Origin: Saprospiraceae bacterium
Lineage (GTDB): Bacteria; Bacteroidota; Bacteroidia; Chitinophagales; Saprospiraceae
NCBI GenBank assembly: GCA_016787415.1
Contig: JAEUUT010000152.1
Span: forward strand, 1-36,918
Length of the DNA: 36,918 bases
Reading direction: 5' to 3'
The notes below the pieces were generated by a model that ran no database searches, had not been told where the DNA came from, and saw only the letters and a program-made list of their open reading frames with translations. Made by a program: the position numbers and the translations under genes. Below are positions 8,116 to 14,899 of the stretch, in pieces (position 1 is the stretch's first letter; each line of letters opens with the position of its first letter).

Positions 8116-9024
8116 ATGACCTGGCCCGCGGCACTTCAACAATTTCGGGCGTATCTTCTGTACGAACGTTCGCTCAGCCCCAACACCCTGGAGGCATATC
8201 TGAACGATGTGCAAAAATTTGTGCAGTACCTGGATCTGGAGCAAATTGCTGTCGGGCCGCTGCAAATACAGCGATCTCATCTGGAGCACTTTATCGTGTG
8301 GGCCAACAAACTGGGCCTCGAAGCCAGTTCGCAAGCGCGCATGATTTCCGGCTTACGAGCATTTTACAAGTTCCTGTTGGTAGAGGATTTGCTCGACGAA
8401 GACCCTACCGAAATGCTGGAAAGCCCGCGCTTGCATCGGAAAATGCCCGATGTGCTTTCGATTCACGACATACAGAAAATGCTCTCGGTCATAGATTTGT
8501 CGCAACCGCAGGGTATTCGGAACCGCGCCATTATCGAAACCCTGTATGCCTGCGGGCTTCGCGTGAGCGAATTAGTGCATCTACGCATTACAGATATGTA
8601 TCTGGAAGCAGGTTTTCTGAAAGTGCTGGGCAAAAACAACAAGGAACGGCTCGTGCCTATAGGCGGCGATGCGGTCAAATACATTCGTATGTACCTCGAT
8701 CATATTCGGCCGAGGCAGGAACATATCCAGCCGGGCGAGGAAAACATTGTATTTCTCAATAAACGCGGCGCTCGCCTCAGCAGGGTGATGGTGTTTCTCA
8801 TCGTCAAGGAACTGGCCGAACTGGCCGGAATTTCCAAAAATATCAGCCCGCATACGTTCCGACATTCTTTTGCCACCCACCTGGTGGAAGGCGGTGCCGA
8901 CCTGAAGGCCGTGCAGGACATGCTGGGGCATGAAAGCATCACGACGACCGAAATTTACACCCACCTCGACACCGAGTACCTCAAGGAGACCATTTACCTT
9001 TACCACCCACGGATGAAAATGTAA
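8116..9024 (+). CDS. xerD: Site-specific tyrosine recombinase XerD
   Basis: This 302-residue tyrosine recombinase would, with XerC, resolve chromosome dimers at dif. The N-terminal SAM-like core-binding domain (about 1-95, LYERSLSPNTLEAYLNDVQKF) is followed by the catalytic domain. The catalytic Arg lies in ACGLRVSEL, the Lys in LGKNNKER, the His-x-x-Arg in HTFRH, the second His in LGHESI, and the nucleophile Tyr in IYTHLD. Length and sequence fit housekeeping XerD rather than an integrase, and no element ends or att-like duplications flank it. The start at 8116 is set by family length and the TATCTTTG box 12 nt upstream; an in-frame extension back to 8026 is repeat-derived. The EVE-domain gene begins 3 nt after the stop. 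Confidence 0.88.
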   Translation: MTWPAALQQFRAYLLYERSLSPNTLEAYLNDVQKFVQYLDLEQIAVGPLQIQRSHLEHFIVWANKLGLEASSQARMISGLRAFYKFLLVEDLLDEDPTEMLESPRLHRKMPDVLSIHDIQKMLSVIDLSQPQGIRNRAIIETLYACGLRVSELVHLRITDMYLEAGFLKVLGKNNKERLVPIGGDAVKYIRMYLDHIRPRQEHIQPGEENIVFLNKRGARLSRVMVFLIVKELAELAGISKNISPHTFRHSFATHLVEGGADLKAVQDMLGHESITTTEIYTHLDTEYLKETIYLYHPRMKM

Positions 9025-9027
9025 ACC

Positions 9028-9456
9028 ATGGACAACAACGGAAAATCATACTGGCTTGTAAAATCCGAACCCGATACTTTCAGTTTCGACGACCTGACGC
9101 GCGACAACCTGACGCGCTGGGACGGTGTGCGCAACTACCAGGCACGCAATAACCTGCGCGCCATGCGACTCGACGAACTTTGCCTGTTTTACCACAGCAA
9201 TATCGGTCTGGAAGTGGTGGGCATTGCACGTGTGGTGCGCACGCATTACCCCGACCCGACGGCTGAAAAAGGAGATTGGTCATGCGTCGACCTAGCGCCT
9301 TATAAAGCGTTCAATCGCCCTGTGCCCCTGACAGAAATCAAATCGCACCCCGATTTGCAAAACATCGCTTTGGTAAGAAATGGCCGTTTGTCGGTAATGC
9401 CACTTACTTTCGACGAATTTTCAACCCTGCTTCAACTGGGGGACACACAACTTTGA
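9028..9456 (+). CDS. EVE-domain protein (thymocyte nuclear protein 1-like)
   Basis: This 142-residue protein is a single EVE domain (PF01878). The characteristic opening YWLVKSEPDTFSFDDL is followed by TRWDGVRNYQARNNLRAM and LCLFYHS. EVE domains belong to the PUA superfamily and are thought to bind modified bases in RNA or DNA; the ligand here is unknown. The length fits the short bacterial forms. Its ATG lies 3 nt after the xerD stop, so the two are almost certainly co-transcribed, with the membrane-protein gene at 9474 downstream. Stand-alone EVE proteins sometimes occur near modification or defence loci, but no such genes are seen here. Confidence 0.88.
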   Translation: MDNNGKSYWLVKSEPDTFSFDDLTRDNLTRWDGVRNYQARNNLRAMRLDELCLFYHSNIGLEVVGIARVVRTHYPDPTAEKGDWSCVDLAPYKAFNRPVPLTEIKSHPDLQNIALVRNGRLSVMPLTFDEFSTLLQLGDTQL

Positions 9457-9473
9457 TCCCAACTTTTTGAACT

Positions 9474-10013
9474 ATGATATTCGTCTCTTCCAGCCAGTTC
9501 AATGCCAACGGTCAGCGCATGCCCGGTGGCGGATTCGGCTGTCTGCTTTTTACCATACTGGGCTTTGCCCTGGTTTATTTTGTATTGAAAGGCCTGTACT
9601 GGCTGCTCTACTGGCTTTCACCAGGTTTGCTGGTGTTGGCCCTGATTATCAACTGGCGCATTTTTCCGCAAACCATCCAAAACTGGTTTAAAACGCTGCA
9701 ATCCAACCCCGTCGGCGCACTGGTTTACCTGGGTCTGGCTATTTTACTGTTCCCGTTTTTCAGCCTCTACATCCTGCTCAAAGCCGTCGGCCTGAAACAA
9801 CTGGAACGCATGGGCAATCAAACTTTTGGCCAACAGGGCGCCCCTGGCAATGAAGGAGAGTTTACCGAATTCGAGGAAATTGAAAGCACCCCTAAAACGG
9901 AGCCTCGAAAGCCGGAACCCGTAGAACCGCCGGAATTGCCGGAAAAAGAAACGCCGCCCGGCAGCAGCAAGGAACAAAAGCCGGGCAATCCATACGATCA
10001 GATGTTTGATTAA
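9474..10013 (+). CDS. Membrane protein with acidic, proline-rich tail
   Basis: This 179-residue protein has two to three hydrophobic segments (about 21-60 as a near-continuous pair, and about 80-105). A charged, proline- and glutamate-rich C-terminal tail follows (about 125-179, EPRKPEPVEPPELPEKE, ending NPYDQMFD). I do not recognise a functional family, though the glycine-rich N-terminus and the ending resemble small conserved Bacteroidota membrane proteins. It follows the EVE gene by 17 nt and closes a short plus-strand unit with xerD. Nine-mer inverted repeat B1 begins 3 nt after its stop, and an intrinsic-terminator-like hairpin lies about 225 nt further on. Confidence 0.65.
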   Translation: MIFVSSSQFNANGQRMPGGGFGCLLFTILGFALVYFVLKGLYWLLYWLSPGLLVLALIINWRIFPQTIQNWFKTLQSNPVGALVYLGLAILLFPFFSLYILLKAVGLKQLERMGNQTFGQQGAPGNEGEFTEFEEIESTPKTEPRKPEPVEPPELPEKETPPGSSKEQKPGNPYDQMFD

Positions 10014-10152
10014 GAGGGGTTGATGAGGGTTGATAAGGGTTGATAGATGGCGGCTCGGGGTAAGTTTAAGAATTCTTATACCTCGAGTGGCTGAATATCA
10101 ACCCTCATCAACCCTCATCAACCTCATCAACCCTTATCAACCTCATCAACCA
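10014..10152. repeat. Element B1: nonamer inverted repeat (GGTTGATGA type)
   Basis: Three left-arm units of GGTTGATGA/GGGTTGATAA (10017-10045) face about six inverse units (10096-10151). The core is an imperfect palindrome, GGCTCGGGGTAAG (10052-10064), around a perfect 12-bp palindrome TAAGAATTCTTA (10067-10078). The arm lengths are unequal. It lies between two plus-strand genes. Confidence 0.85.
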
Positions 10153-10238
10153 ACAGCCCCCTGATAACTAAAACGCAACATTTTTCCCCCAATCATTGAT
10201 TTTTCCAATTTTTAATGCAAAACTTTGCAGTCCAGTTC

Positions 10239-10277
10239 AAAAAAGCCTGTCGCAATCCTGTGCGGCGGGCTTTTTTG
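10239..10277. terminator. Intrinsic-terminator-like hairpin
   Basis: A 10-bp stem (10245-10254 with 10261-10270, including G-U pairs) with a 6-nt loop has a run of A before it and TTTTTT after it. It could end the xerD unit, or act bidirectionally. It sits only 39 nt before the LOG-family start, so any LOG promoter must lie after it or be attenuated by it. Between this and B1 (10153-10238) I see only AT-rich DNA and a small dyad TGCAAAACTTTGCA (10216-10229). Confidence 0.65.
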
Positions 10278-10315
10278 TCCTGTATTCATTTGCCTAACCT
10301 GTAACTTTTTATATC

Positions 10316-11068
10316 ATGGATGAAAATAAGATAATCGAACCCGCTGTTCCGGAAATTCCGTCGAGCAACGGTACCGCCCGCAAGAAAAAAGAGTGGACAA
10401 AAAAACCAGGCGATAATTCCTGGACGATGTTCAAGGTAATGGCCGAGTTTGTCGATGGCTTTGAAACCCTCAACAAAATTGGGCCCTGTATCTCTATTTT
10501 CGGGTCAGCACGCACCAAACCAGGCACATATTACTACGATATGGCCGTCAAAATTGCCAACAAACTCACTGAAGAAGGCTACGGTATCATCACCGGAGGC
10601 GGCCCAGGCATCATGGAAGCCGGCAACAAAGGCGCCTGGATGAAAGGGGGATCTTCGGTAGGCCTTAATATCGAATTGCCGTTCGAACAACACCACAACC
10701 CTTTCATTGCACCCGATAAAAACCTGCACCACCGCTACTTTTTTGTCCGCAAAGTGATGTTTGTCAAATATGCTCAAGGTTTTGTGGTCATGCCCGGCGG
10801 CTTTGGTACGCTCGACGAACTGTTCGAAGTGCTGACGCTGGTGCAAACCAAAAAAATTACCCCTGTTCCGATCATTCTCGTGGGAAGAGAATTCTGGGAA
10901 GGCCTGAAAAACTGGATCGTGGAAGTGATGCTCGAGCGCCATCACAATATCAATGCAGAAGACCTCAACCTTTTCCACATCACCGACGACGTGGATGAAG
11001 TACACCATATTATCAACCAGTTCTACAAGGAGCGCCCGGAAGAACTGTCGCAGAATTTTGGGTTGTAA
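10316..11068 (+). CDS. LOG-family protein (cytokinin-activating type, TIGR00730-like)
   Basis: This 250-residue Rossmann-fold protein has the two LOG signatures: GGGPGIMEAGNKGA (about residues 96-109) and PGGFGTLDE (about 160-168). The family was long annotated as lysine decarboxylase, but characterised members are nucleoside 5'-monophosphate phosphoribohydrolases that release a free base such as a cytokinin. The N-terminal extension of about 45 residues is polar and Lys-rich (TARKKKEWTKK) and lies outside the core. The start at 10316 follows a TAACTTTT stretch that is one base off the -7 consensus. The hairpin at 10239-10277 separates it from the upstream unit, and element B2 follows 5 nt after its stop. 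Confidence 0.85.
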   Translation: MDENKIIEPAVPEIPSSNGTARKKKEWTKKPGDNSWTMFKVMAEFVDGFETLNKIGPCISIFGSARTKPGTYYYDMAVKIANKLTEEGYGIITGGGPGIMEAGNKGAWMKGGSSVGLNIELPFEQHHNPFIAPDKNLHHRYFFVRKVMFVKYAQGFVVMPGGFGTLDELFEVLTLVQTKKITPVPIILVGREFWEGLKNWIVEVMLERHHNINAEDLNLFHITDDVDEVHHIINQFYKERPEELSQNFGL

Positions 11069-11072
11069 TTTT

Positions 11073-11330
11073 TGGTTGATGAGGTTGATGAGGTTGATGA
11101 GGTTGATGAGGGTTGATAAATGTTGATAAGTGTTGATATTTGTGCGCTCTACAAAGGGAGTATACATTCCTTACCCCGAGCCGTTAAATATCAACCCTCA
11201 TCAACCCTCATCAACATTTATCAACCTCATCAACCTCATCAACCTCATCAACCTCATCAACCTTATCAACCTCATCAACCTTATCAACCTCATCAACCCT
11301 CATCAACCTCATCAACCCTTATCAACCCCT
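11073..11330. repeat. Element B2: long nonamer inverted repeat
   Basis: About seven GGTTGATGA-type units on the left (11074-11140) face about fifteen inverse ATCAACCTC units on the right (11191-11328). The central 11141-11190 shares the 13-mer CTTACCCCGAGCC (11170-11182) with B1 in reverse orientation. The right arm ends about 20 nt before the hisS start. Long frames through the array are low-complexity artefacts. Confidence 0.88.
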
Positions 11331-11347
11331 TTCCTCAACTTTTTTCC

Positions 11348-12694
11348 ATGCAAAAGCCATCCATCCCAGAGGGAACCCGCGATTTTGGACCCGAACAGGT
11401 ACGCCGCCGGACCTTCATTTTCGATACCATACGCCAGGTATTCACGCGTTTTGGTTTTCAGCCACTGGAAACCCCGGCGATGGAAAACCTGAGCACCCTT
11501 ACCGGAAAATACGGTGAAGAAGGGGATAAACTCCTGTTCAAAATTCTCAACAACGGGGATTACCTCAAAGATGCCGATGCAGAGGCCCTGACCAGCCGCG
11601 ATTCGAACCGGCTGCTCAAAGGCATTTCCAAACGCGGACTGCGCTACGACCTGACCGTGCCCTTTGCCCGCTATGTGGTGATGAACCGCGGAACGCTTAC
11701 ATTCCCGTTCAAACGTTATCAGATTCAGCCTGTTTGGCGCGCCGACCGGCCACAACGCGGCCGCTATCGGGAGTTTTTTCAGTGCGATGCAGATGTGATT
11801 GGCTCCGACAGCCTGTTGTATGAGGCAGAACTCACGCAGATATATGACGAGGCATTTGCCCAACTCCGCGTGCCAGTAGTGATCAAAATAAACAACCGAA
11901 AGGTGCTGTTCGGCATTGCCGAAGCCGCGGGAATTCCCGACAAGTTTATGGACATGACTGTGGCCATCGACAAACTCGACAAGATCGGTATCGACGGCGT
12001 GCGAAAAGAACTGACCGAAAGAGGTATTTCTGATCAGGCCGTTTCTACCATCGAAAAAATATTGAAAGCACCTGATTTGAATGCCTTGCGCCCTATATTC
12101 GCCGGCAGTGAAACTGGCCTGAAAGGCCTCGACGAGCTGCAACGCGTGTTCGACTTGCTGGCTGCTACTACCCTGAAAAACGAACTTCGATTCGATATTA
12201 CCCTGGCCCGCGGCCTGAGTTATTACACCGGCTGCATCTTCGAAGTAGCCGCCAAAGACTTCCAAATGGGCAGTATTGGCGGCGGCGGGCGTTATGCCGA
12301 CCTCACGGGCGTATTTGGCGTACCCGGGCTGTCGGGCGTGGGCATTTCTTTTGGCGCCGACCGCATTTACGATGTGATGGACGGAATGGGTTTGTTTCCG
12401 GAAACGCTCACGGAAAGTGTGAAAGTGCTGTTTGCAACGATGGACGACGCTTCGTTTGAATATGCATTTGCCTGTATTTCAAAACTGCGCGCAGCGGGCA
12501 TTGCGGCCGAATTGTATCCGGAACCGGGCAAATTGAAAAAACAGTTTGAATACGCCGCCAAACGCAACGTGCCTTTCGTCGCCATCGTCGGCGAATCGGA
12601 AATGCAAAACAATACGCTCATGGTGAAAGACCAAAAAACAGGCGAGCAAAAAGCAATGACAGTGGAGGAAATGGAACACGGATTGCGCGGATAG
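11348..12694 (+). CDS. hisS: Histidyl-tRNA synthetase
   Basis: This 448-residue class II aminoacyl-tRNA synthetase charges tRNA-His. Visible landmarks are the start SIPEGTRDF, motif 1 around the FQPLETPAME segment, motif 2 (RPQRGRYREFFQCDADVIG), the histidine-specific LARGLSYYTGCIFEV and GGGRYADL motifs, and motif 3 (GVGISFGADRIYDV). A C-terminal anticodon-binding domain (about 355-448) follows. The start at 11348 gives the family length; the frame is open further upstream only through element B2. The C-terminal HGLRG and its TAG stop lie in a CGGATT-type repeat run (E1), so the final residues are repeat-encoded. It appears monocistronic: the next gene has its own promoter. Confidence 0.95.
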   Translation: MQKPSIPEGTRDFGPEQVRRRTFIFDTIRQVFTRFGFQPLETPAMENLSTLTGKYGEEGDKLLFKILNNGDYLKDADAEALTSRDSNRLLKGISKRGLRYDLTVPFARYVVMNRGTLTFPFKRYQIQPVWRADRPQRGRYREFFQCDADVIGSDSLLYEAELTQIYDEAFAQLRVPVVIKINNRKVLFGIAEAAGIPDKFMDMTVAIDKLDKIGIDGVRKELTERGISDQAVSTIEKILKAPDLNALRPIFAGSETGLKGLDELQRVFDLLAATTLKNELRFDITLARGLSYYTGCIFEVAAKDFQMGSIGGGGRYADLTGVFGVPGLSGVGISFGADRIYDVMDGMGLFPETLTESVKVLFATMDDASFEYAFACISKLRAAGIAAELYPEPGKLKKQFEYAAKRNVPFVAIVGESEMQNNTLMVKDQKTGEQKAMTVEEMEHGLRG

Positions 12695-12745
12695 GAACGG
12701 ATTTTCACGGATTGGTTCGGCAGTGAAAAAAAACAGATGAAGGTG
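12675..12745. repeat. Element E1: CGGAT-type 9-10-mer run (single arm)
   Basis: Units CGGATTGCG, CGGATAGGAA, CGGATTTTCA and CGGATTGGTT follow one another across the hisS stop codon. The first 18 nt (12675-12692) are identical to 23096-23113. The units match those in the paired element F at 33266. No inverted arm was found here. Confidence 0.65.
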
Positions 12746-12810
12746 TTCAAAAACCGTTCAAATTGTTGAGTTATTCTGTAAAACCCCGCTCTATTTCTGT
12801 GCAATCCATG

Positions 12811-12818
12811 TAACTTTG
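12811..12818 (+). promoter_or_regulatory. TAACTTTG -7 element of the acyl-CoA dehydrogenase gene
   Basis: TAACTTTG matches TAnnTTTG and lies 52 nt before the ATG at 12871, giving a leader of roughly 45 nt. The region 12746-12810 shows nothing else distinct. Confidence 0.5.
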
Positions 12819-12870
12819 CGGCAAAATCCACCACATTTCCGTTTTCTCAAATCAACTTACCGTCCTATCC

Positions 12871-14028
12871 ATGTTCAACCTGACCGAAGAGCACCTGGCC
12901 GTACAACAGGCAGCCCGCGATTTTGCACAAAATGAATTGAAACCAGGCGTTATCGAACGCGACAGCAAAGGCATTTATCCGACTGAACAGGTTCGCAAAA
13001 TGGGCGAACTTGGCTTTCTGGGTATGATGGTCTCGCCTGAATATGGCGGCGGCGGCATGGACACGCTCTCCTACGTGCTGGCAATGGAAGAAATCAGCAA
13101 GGTGGATAACTCCTGTTCGGTCATCATGTCGGTCAATAACTCCCTCGTGTGCTGGGGGCTTGAAAAATTCGGTACGGAGGAGCAACGCCGAAAATACCTG
13201 CCCAAACTCACTAGCGGCGAATGGATCGGTTCCTTTTGCCTCTCCGAACCGGAAGCCGGCTCCGACGCCACCAGCCAGCGCACCACCGCGGTCGACATGG
13301 GCGACCACTACGTACTCAACGGTACCAAAAACTGGATTACCAATGGCGCCACGTCGAAACTGCACCTCGTGATGGCCCAAACCGACGTTGAAAAAGGCCA
13401 TCGCGGCATCAATTGCCTGCTCGTAGAAGCCGACTGGAAAGGCGTTACCATCGGCGCCAAGGAAGACAAACTGGGCATTCGCTCTTCCGATACCACGTCG
13501 ATTATGTACAACGACGTAATTGTGCCTAAGGAAAATCGCATCGGAGAAGACGGTTTCGGGTTCAAATTTGCCATGATGGTGCTTTCTGGAGGTAGAATTG
13601 GTATTGCGTCGCAGGCCCTGGGCATTGCTGCGGGCGCTTACGAACTCGCAGTGGCTTACTCTAAAGAACGCAGCGCGTTTGGAAAACCCATCAGCGGCCA
13701 CCAGGCTATCGCGTTCAAAATTGCTGATATGGCTACCGATATTGAAGCCGCGCGCCTCCTTGTGTACCGCGCTGCCCTGCTGAAAGACCAGGGCAAGAAC
13801 TTCGATCAGGCTGCTGCCATGGCTAAAGTGTATGCCTCGGAAGTGGCCATGCGCCACACTGTGGAAGCGGTACAGATACACGGCGGCTACGGATTTGTAA
13901 AAGAATACCACGTAGAACGCCTGATGCGCGATGCCAAAATCACACAGATTTATGAAGGTACATCCGAGGTGCAACGCATTGTTATTTCCAGAAATGTGCT
14001 GAACGGCGATTTGTACGTGCCGTTTTAA
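12871..14028 (+). CDS. Acyl-CoA dehydrogenase
   Basis: This 385-residue flavoprotein of the short/medium-chain acyl-CoA dehydrogenase family introduces the alpha-beta double bond into acyl-CoA and passes electrons to ETF. It has the N-terminal helical domain (FNLTEEHLAVQQAARDFA), the FAD/substrate beta domain (FCLSEPEAGSDA, LNGTKNWITNG), and the C-terminal domain with GGRIGIASQALGIA and QIHGGYGFVKEY. The likely catalytic Glu is in IYEGTSEVQR. Full family length. It could act on butyryl or branched-chain CoA, which cannot be separated by eye. No ETF or enoyl-CoA hydratase gene is adjacent. Confidence 0.92.
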   Translation: MFNLTEEHLAVQQAARDFAQNELKPGVIERDSKGIYPTEQVRKMGELGFLGMMVSPEYGGGGMDTLSYVLAMEEISKVDNSCSVIMSVNNSLVCWGLEKFGTEEQRRKYLPKLTSGEWIGSFCLSEPEAGSDATSQRTTAVDMGDHYVLNGTKNWITNGATSKLHLVMAQTDVEKGHRGINCLLVEADWKGVTIGAKEDKLGIRSSDTTSIMYNDVIVPKENRIGEDGFGFKFAMMVLSGGRIGIASQALGIAAGAYELAVAYSKERSAFGKPISGHQAIAFKIADMATDIEAARLLVYRAALLKDQGKNFDQAAAMAKVYASEVAMRHTVEAVQIHGGYGFVKEYHVERLMRDAKITQIYEGTSEVQRIVISRNVLNGDLYVPF

Positions 14029-14058
14029 ACCTCGACTATTTCCCTGTCTGCAAAACAC

Positions 14059-14148
14059 GCGGGCTCTAGGTCTTTGTGTCCTCCGTGTCCTTGGTGGTTT
14101 ATTATTTAACCACCAAGGGCACGGAGGACACAAAGACCTAGAGCCCGC
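14059..14148. repeat. Element H: near-perfect 41-bp inverted repeat of nonamers
   Basis: Arms 14059-14099 and 14108-14148 pair at 40 of 41 positions around an 8-nt loop (TATTATTT). The right arm reads as 9-mers ACCACCAAG, GGCACGGAG, GACACAAAG. It follows the acyl-CoA dehydrogenase stop by 30 nt. The short loop makes it the tightest hairpin in the window. Confidence 0.9.
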
Positions 14149-14202
14149 TCTGTATTTAAATCCAATTGCAATAAATTGATTTTCAAGTACTTGATGTTTA
14201 TG

Positions 14203-14237
14203 ACGTAAAAATACGTTATAAAACTATAAAAATAGTT
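14203..14237. promoter_or_regulatory. Two dyads 20 bp apart: candidate BlaI-type operators
   Basis: The dyads ACGTA-AAAA-TACGT (14203-14216) and AACTAT-AAAA-ATAGTT (14222-14237) have the same AAAA spacer, and their centres are 20 bp apart, about two helical turns. The second covers the expected -33 region of the TACATTTG promoter. This suits a dimeric winged-helix repressor such as the product of the next gene, but the motif is not the known staphylococcal BlaI/MecI site. Confidence 0.5.
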
Positions 14238-14258
14238 GCGGAACTAAAAAACACGTTT

Positions 14259-14266
14259 TACATTTG
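14259..14266 (+). promoter_or_regulatory. TACATTTG -7 element of the blaI-type gene
   Basis: This TAnnTTTG match lies 103 nt before the ATG at 14369 and 22 nt after the second dyad. It implies an unusually long leader of about 95 nt, in which I see no clear structure. It is the only strong promoter for the repressor-sensor pair. Confidence 0.55.
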
Positions 14267-14368
14267 TCTTATCGAACGTACCAATTGGTGATGTGGCGTT
14301 TTCATTGAATGGATGAGGGCGCCGCATTGCCAAAACAGGGTACTTGTTATTTTCTACTTTATCTGAAT

Positions 14369-14722
14369 ATGCAGAAACTGACCAAAGCGGAAGAAGAGGT
14401 CATGCAGCTCCTTTGGGAGATCGGGCGTGGCACCGTGAGCGACCTGCTGGAAAAATTTCCGGAACCCAGGCCACCCCATAGCACCATTTCCAGTGTAGTG
14501 CGCATCCTGGAAAAAAAAGGATTTGTCGACCATAAAGCCTATGGAAAAACCCACGACTATTTCCCTGTTGTATCCAAGGAGGCTTATGGCAGCCGATCGC
14601 TCGGTGATGTTCTGCGCGATTATTTTGACGGCTCGGTGTCGCGCCTGGTGTCGCACCTGACGGAAGAAGAAAAACTAAGCCCCGAAGAACTGGATGCTTT
14701 ACGGAAACTACTAGAGTCGTGA
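14369..14722 (+). CDS. blaI: BlaI/MecI-family transcriptional repressor
   Basis: This 117-residue protein has the BlaI/MecI/CopY winged-helix fold. An N-terminal DNA-binding domain (about 1-75) begins KLTKAEEEVMQLLWEIGRGTV, with the recognition segment PPHSTISSVVRILEKKGFV, and a short C-terminal dimerisation helix region ends LSPEELDALRKLLES. In known systems the sensor peptidase BlaR1 triggers cleavage or release of BlaI. The start at 14369 fits the family; a longer in-frame form from 14309 is unlikely. The blaR1-like gene lies 177 nt downstream, separated by element A2, whose left arm overlaps the stop codon. No beta-lactamase gene is nearby, so the regulon is unknown. Its own promoter carries two candidate operators. 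Confidence 0.9.
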   Translation: MQKLTKAEEEVMQLLWEIGRGTVSDLLEKFPEPRPPHSTISSVVRILEKKGFVDHKAYGKTHDYFPVVSKEAYGSRSLGDVLRDYFDGSVSRLVSHLTEEEKLSPEELDALRKLLES

Positions 14723-14889
14723 CCGTAAGTCCTGAGTCGTAAGTCCTGAGTCCTAAGTCCGTAGTGTACACCTCTCTACTATTGGCAATCCAATAAACTA
14801 TTACCGAGGGAAACAAGGTGTACGCTACGGACTTAGGACTTAGGACTCAGGACTCAGGACTTAGGACTCAAGACTCAGGACTCAAGACT
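14720..14889. repeat. Element A2: heptamer inverted repeat between blaI and blaR1
   Basis: The left arm of TCCTGAG/TCGTAAG/TCCTAAG units ends in the core GTCCGTAGTGTACACC (14757-14772, one base different from the other copies). A 44-nt loop (14773-14816) and the inverse core (14817-14832) follow. The right arm is longer, about eight units to 14889, ten bases before the blaR1 start. Being inside an operon, it would be transcribed. Confidence 0.9.
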
Positions 14890-14899
14890 GTTTACTTGT

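Noticed and set aside
8116..9024. Phage or integrative-element integrase
   Set aside because: Size, motifs and neighbours fit housekeeping XerD; no att-like duplication or cargo genes are present.
10316..11068. Lysine decarboxylase
   Set aside because: This is a historical misannotation of the LOG family; the GGGPGIMEA and PGGFGTLDE motifs indicate a phosphoribohydrolase.
11120..11347. N-terminal extension of hisS with HQPHQP repeats, and a parallel frame with LINLIN repeats
   Set aside because: Both are translations of nonamer array B2; the HisRS family start is at 11348.
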